Notes under the pieces: generated by a model
Database searches by the model: none
What the model saw: the letters and a program-made list of their open reading frames with translations, nothing else
What the model was told of the DNA's origin: nothing
Shown: positions 61,520-64,000 of the stretch, piece by piece
Position numbering within the stretch: position 1 is the stretch's first letter
How the letters are laid out: every line of letters starts with the position of its first letter
Program-made: the position numbers and the translations under genes
Assembly: GCF_007570935.1 (NCBI RefSeq)
Contig: NZ_VLLR01000001.1
Location: 1,364,001 to 1,428,000, forward strand
Reading direction: 5' to 3'
DNA: 64,000 nucleotides
DNA from: Lactobacillus sp. LL6
GTDB taxonomy: Bacteria; Bacillota; Bacilli; Lactobacillales; Lactobacillaceae

Positions 61520-63135
61520 TATTTTTCTCCTTCTTGAAAATTAATTTTACTTCCAGCAAGCTCCTCTACTGGCAACCCAGCTTGATAATCCCCAATAAAC
61601 TCCTCATATCCTTTAACACCGTTATCTTCAGGAGTAAGAGTCATGCTTTCTGGATTCTTAAATACATCCTCATCTAAATAATCAGCTAATTTTTTAACAC
61701 CACCTGTTTCAGCGTACTTTGCTAAAACAGCCATTCCCCATGGACCGCCTTCACTTGCTGTATTCATCACAGTAATAGGGATATTTAAAGCATTAGCTAA
61801 AACTTGTTGTCCAATAACAGGTGTAGCAAATAAACCACCTTGAGCTACCATTACATCAGTTTGCACATGTTCTTCATTTAATAAAATATCCATACCGATT
61901 TTAAGAGGAGCAAAAGCTGCATATAATTGGCTCAAGAAAAAGTTAGCAAGATTCATCTTACTATTTTCAGTCCTGACAAATAGTGGTCTACCTGCCTTAA
62001 TTTTTGTAATATTTTCACCAGATAAATAGCTATAATTTACTAAGCCACCAGCATTTGAATCAGCACGAACAGTAGAATCAAATAAGGTCTGATATAAGTT
62101 ATCCGTACTAATTTTATTACCTGTTGCATCTGCGAATTCTTTAAATAAATTAACCCAGGCATTAATATCTGAAGAACAATTATTAACATGCACCATAGCT
62201 ACAGGTGTACCTGAAGGAGTAGTTACCAAATCAATATCACGGTGAACAGATTTGAGAGGTTTATCTAAAACATTCATTGAAAATGCTGATGTACCCACGG
62301 AAATATTACCTGTACGCTTTCTAACACTGTTCGTCGCTACCATTCCAGTTCCCGCATCCCCTTCTGGAGGTGCCATAAGAGAACCTGCTTTTAAAGAACC
62401 TGTGGGGTCTAGTAACTTGGCACCTTGTTCGGTTAACTCCCCCGCACTTTTTCCAGCTACAACAGGTTTTGGTAAAATATTTTCAATTGACCATGAATAT
62501 TTGGCAACTTCTGGTAATTTGCTAAATTTATTTAAAAAGTCATTGCGATAAGCTAGCACGTTTTCATCTATTGGAAAAATACCTGAAGCATCTCCAATTC
62601 CTGTAACTTTTTCTCCTGTTAGCTTCCAATGTACATATCCAGCCAATGTAGTAATAAAATCAATATTATCAACATGTTCTTCCTTGTTAAGAATAGCTTG
62701 ATATAAATGCGCAATGCTCCATCTTTGAGGAATATTAAAATTAAATAATTCAGTAAGTTTATCAGCTGCTTCTTCAGTAATATTATTTCTCCAAGTTCTA
62801 AATGGAGTGAGTAAATTTCCTTCCTTGTCAAATGGTAAATATCCGTGCATCATCGCACTTACACCAATTGAACCAATCCTAGTTAAAGGAATATGATATT
62901 TACTTTGAACCGAAGCTTTTAATTGCTTAAAGGCTTGCTGAATTCCTTCCCAGACTTGGTCAAGTGAATATGTCCAAATATTATTTTTATATTGGTTTTC
63001 CCATGTAAAACTTCCGGAAGCCAGTGTTTCAAAGTTATTATCAATTAAGACAACTTTTATTCTTGTAGATCCTAATTCAATTCCCAAGGCTGTTTTACCA
63101 TTTTGAATTTGTTTTTTAGTTTCAAGTAAATTCAT
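61519..63135 (-). CDS. araB: FGGY-family sugar kinase, L-ribulokinase by context
   Basis: A 538-residue FGGY kinase. The N-terminal ATPase loop G-I-E-L-G-S-T-R-I-K (18-27) and a C-terminal actin-type domain with T-A-S-E-G-G-P-W-G-M-A (about 463-473) are clear. By sequence it could be a xylulokinase or gluconokinase; the place between a sugar transporter and araD-araA supports L-ribulokinase. SD AGGAGAA before ATG 63135. Confidence 0.9.
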   Translation of the reverse strand: MNLLETKKQIQNGKTALGIELGSTRIKVVLIDNNFETLASGSFTWENQYKNNIWTYSLDQVWEGIQQAFKQLKASVQSKYHIPLTRIGSIGVSAMMHGYLPFDKEGNLLTPFRTWRNNITEEAADKLTELFNFNIPQRWSIAHLYQAILNKEEHVDNIDFITTLAGYVHWKLTGEKVTGIGDASGIFPIDENVLAYRNDFLNKFSKLPEVAKYSWSIENILPKPVVAGKSAGELTEQGAKLLDPTGSLKAGSLMAPPEGDAGTGMVATNSVRKRTGNISVGTSAFSMNVLDKPLKSVHRDIDLVTTPSGTPVAMVHVNNCSSDINAWVNLFKEFADATGNKISTDNLYQTLFDSTVRADSNAGGLVNYSYLSGENITKIKAGRPLFVRTENSKMNLANFFLSQLYAAFAPLKIGMDILLNEEHVQTDVMVAQGGLFATPVIGQQVLANALNIPITVMNTASEGGPWGMAVLAKYAETGGVKKLADYLDEDVFKNPESMTLTPEDNGVKGYEEFIGDYQAGLPVEELAGSKINFQEGEK

Positions 63136-63145
63136 AATTATTCTC

Positions 63146-64000
63146 CTAAGAATTAGTTCTTTCTACATTAATATTTTTAGAGTGTACTTTTTTAATCGCC
63201 TTAAAATGATTTGTTCCTTGAGCTTCAATTTCTTCAAGAGTGTGTCCCCTAGTTTCTGGAACACGAGTTTTTATGAAGATTACACCTAATAAGCAAATTA
63301 CACCAAAAATTGCAAATACTGCTTCTTGTGGCATACTTGCAGTCATAATTGGAAAAATTAAACCAACTAGCCATGAACCAATCCAATTAAATGAAGAAGC
63401 AAGACCAGAAGCGCGACCCCTAATAGCTAATGGGAAGATTTCCCCAACCAAAACCCAAGTAAGAGGAGCCCAGGTAAATGAATAAAATGCCACATAAATA
63501 CAAAGAAATACAACTATTGTAATTGGATTCATATTTGGAATCATCCAATTTAAAATAGCCGGTAAAATAAATGATAGTCCCATTACACTGCCGCCAAGCA
63601 TTAATAGCGCACGGCGATTAAATTTATCTGCAATCCACATATAAAATAGTGATCCAATCACTAAAATAATACCTTGGATAATTGGCCACATTAAGTTAGA
63701 GGAAGCTGCTTGACCAGTTGCTTTTTGTACAATTAAAGGAATATAGTAGAAAATTGCATTAGCACCTTGAAATTGTTGAAAAGCTGCAACACCAACACCA
63801 GCAATAACTAAATAACGATACTTGCTACTGAATAAAGTACTCCAGCTAGCTTTTTTATTTGCTTCACGCTCTTTTTTAGCGGTTTTTTTAATGCTTTCTA
63901 ATTCTTGATTAATTTCAGCAGGGTTTGATCTAATATAGGATAAAACTCGCTTTGCTTGAGCTTCATCACCTTTTTTAAGTAAAAAACGAGGAGACTCAGG
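63146..64000 (-). CDS. araE: MFS sugar:H+ symporter, C-terminal part (cut by window edge), arabinose transporter by context
   Basis: The frame is open to the window edge (285 codons visible), so the N-terminus with the first six helices is missing. It starts here with P-E-S-P-R-F-L-L, the loop after helix 6 of the sugar porter family, then Q-Q-F-Q-G-A-N-A-I-F-Y-Y in helix 7 and P-E-T-R-G-H-T-L-E-E-I-E at the end, all typical of AraE/XylE/GLUT-like proteins. It probably imports L-arabinose with protons; xylose or galactose cannot be excluded. Ten bases separate it from araB. Confidence 0.92.
   Translation of the reverse strand, partial: PESPRFLLKKGDEAQAKRVLSYIRSNPAEINQELESIKKTAKKEREANKKASWSTLFSSKYRYLVIAGVGVAAFQQFQGANAIFYYIPLIVQKATGQAASSNLMWPIIQGIILVIGSLFYMWIADKFNRRALLMLGGSVMGLSFILPAILNWMIPNMNPITIVVFLCIYVAFYSFTWAPLTWVLVGEIFPLAIRGRASGLASSFNWIGSWLVGLIFPIMTASMPQEAVFAIFGVICLLGVIFIKTRVPETRGHTLEEIEAQGTNHFKAIKKVHSKNINVERTNS

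Overview
The window is a low-GC Firmicutes chromosome segment. Gene content and order point to Lactobacillus in the strict sense, L. johnsonii/gasseri/acidophilus group: a pcrA-ligA-camS-gatCAB-dagK housekeeping block, SLAP-type surface proteins, C1B and C69 peptidases of the lactobacillar type, oleate hydratase, a PyrR attenuator, a T-box and a yybP-ykoY leader. Species is an inference. No phage, IS element or CRISPR array was seen. Both ends cut genes: an ABC ATPase at the left and a sugar transporter at the right.

Layout. 1-4090 (minus): a compact accessory cassette of an Rgg-type regulator, a Sec-secreted ~107-residue peptide, three dissimilar small ABC permeases and the start of their ATPase. 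An overlooked 18-codon hydrophobic peptide ORF lies divergently, 18 bp from the rgg start, the geometry of Rgg/SHP quorum sensing. 4095-11830: amino-acid nutrition (two APC permeases, a C1B aminopeptidase, a C69 dipeptidase) and a PyrR-controlled uracil permease. 11834-18457: GNAT protein, oleate hydratase, two paralogous DHA2 exporters, aquaglyceroporin. 18475-25454: small metabolic and hypothetical genes, a decayed nitroreductase, hpt, an orphan ornithine carbamoyltransferase and a 23S rRNA uracil methyltransferase. 25540-30305: SMR exporter with a divergent MerR regulator and a typical 19-bp-spacer promoter, a T-box-controlled NhaC transporter (probable Tyr specifier), a BI-1 protein behind a 32-bp tandem duplication, and a TMEM175-type channel. 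30368-39919: dagK, gatB, gatA, gatC, camS, ligA, pcrA.

39980-46452: two tandem SLAP-domain surface proteins preceded by an unannotated 28-codon ORF and flanked by identical 55-bp direct repeats; then a GH73 glucosaminidase, tRNA-Leu, a SprT-like protein and a three-gene cell-surface glycopolymer set (GT32, flippase, CDP-glycerol glycerophosphotransferase family). 46547-49387: a P-type ATPase behind a yybP-ykoY (Mn2+) riboswitch, so it may export manganese rather than calcium. 49390-54096: nadE-pncB (NAD salvage), a GT4 transferase, a TagA-type transferase and divergent tagD (teichoic-acid type precursors). 54139-59213: GntR/UTRA regulator, a beta-helix protein without signal peptide, a rhodanese, a 29-residue lipopeptide ORF, tRNA-Tyr and tRNA-Gln, a Gfo/Idh/MocA dehydrogenase and an acyltransferase. 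59259-64000 (minus): arabinose operon, transporter-araB-araD-araA.

Most of the window is ordinary Lactobacillus core. The best candidates for undescribed biology are the Rgg/short-peptide/ABC cassette at the left end and the three tiny ORFs at 3878, 41617 and 56543, all too short for routine gene calling. Several starts were moved to the codon with a proper Shine-Dalgarno sequence; the reasons are in each entry.
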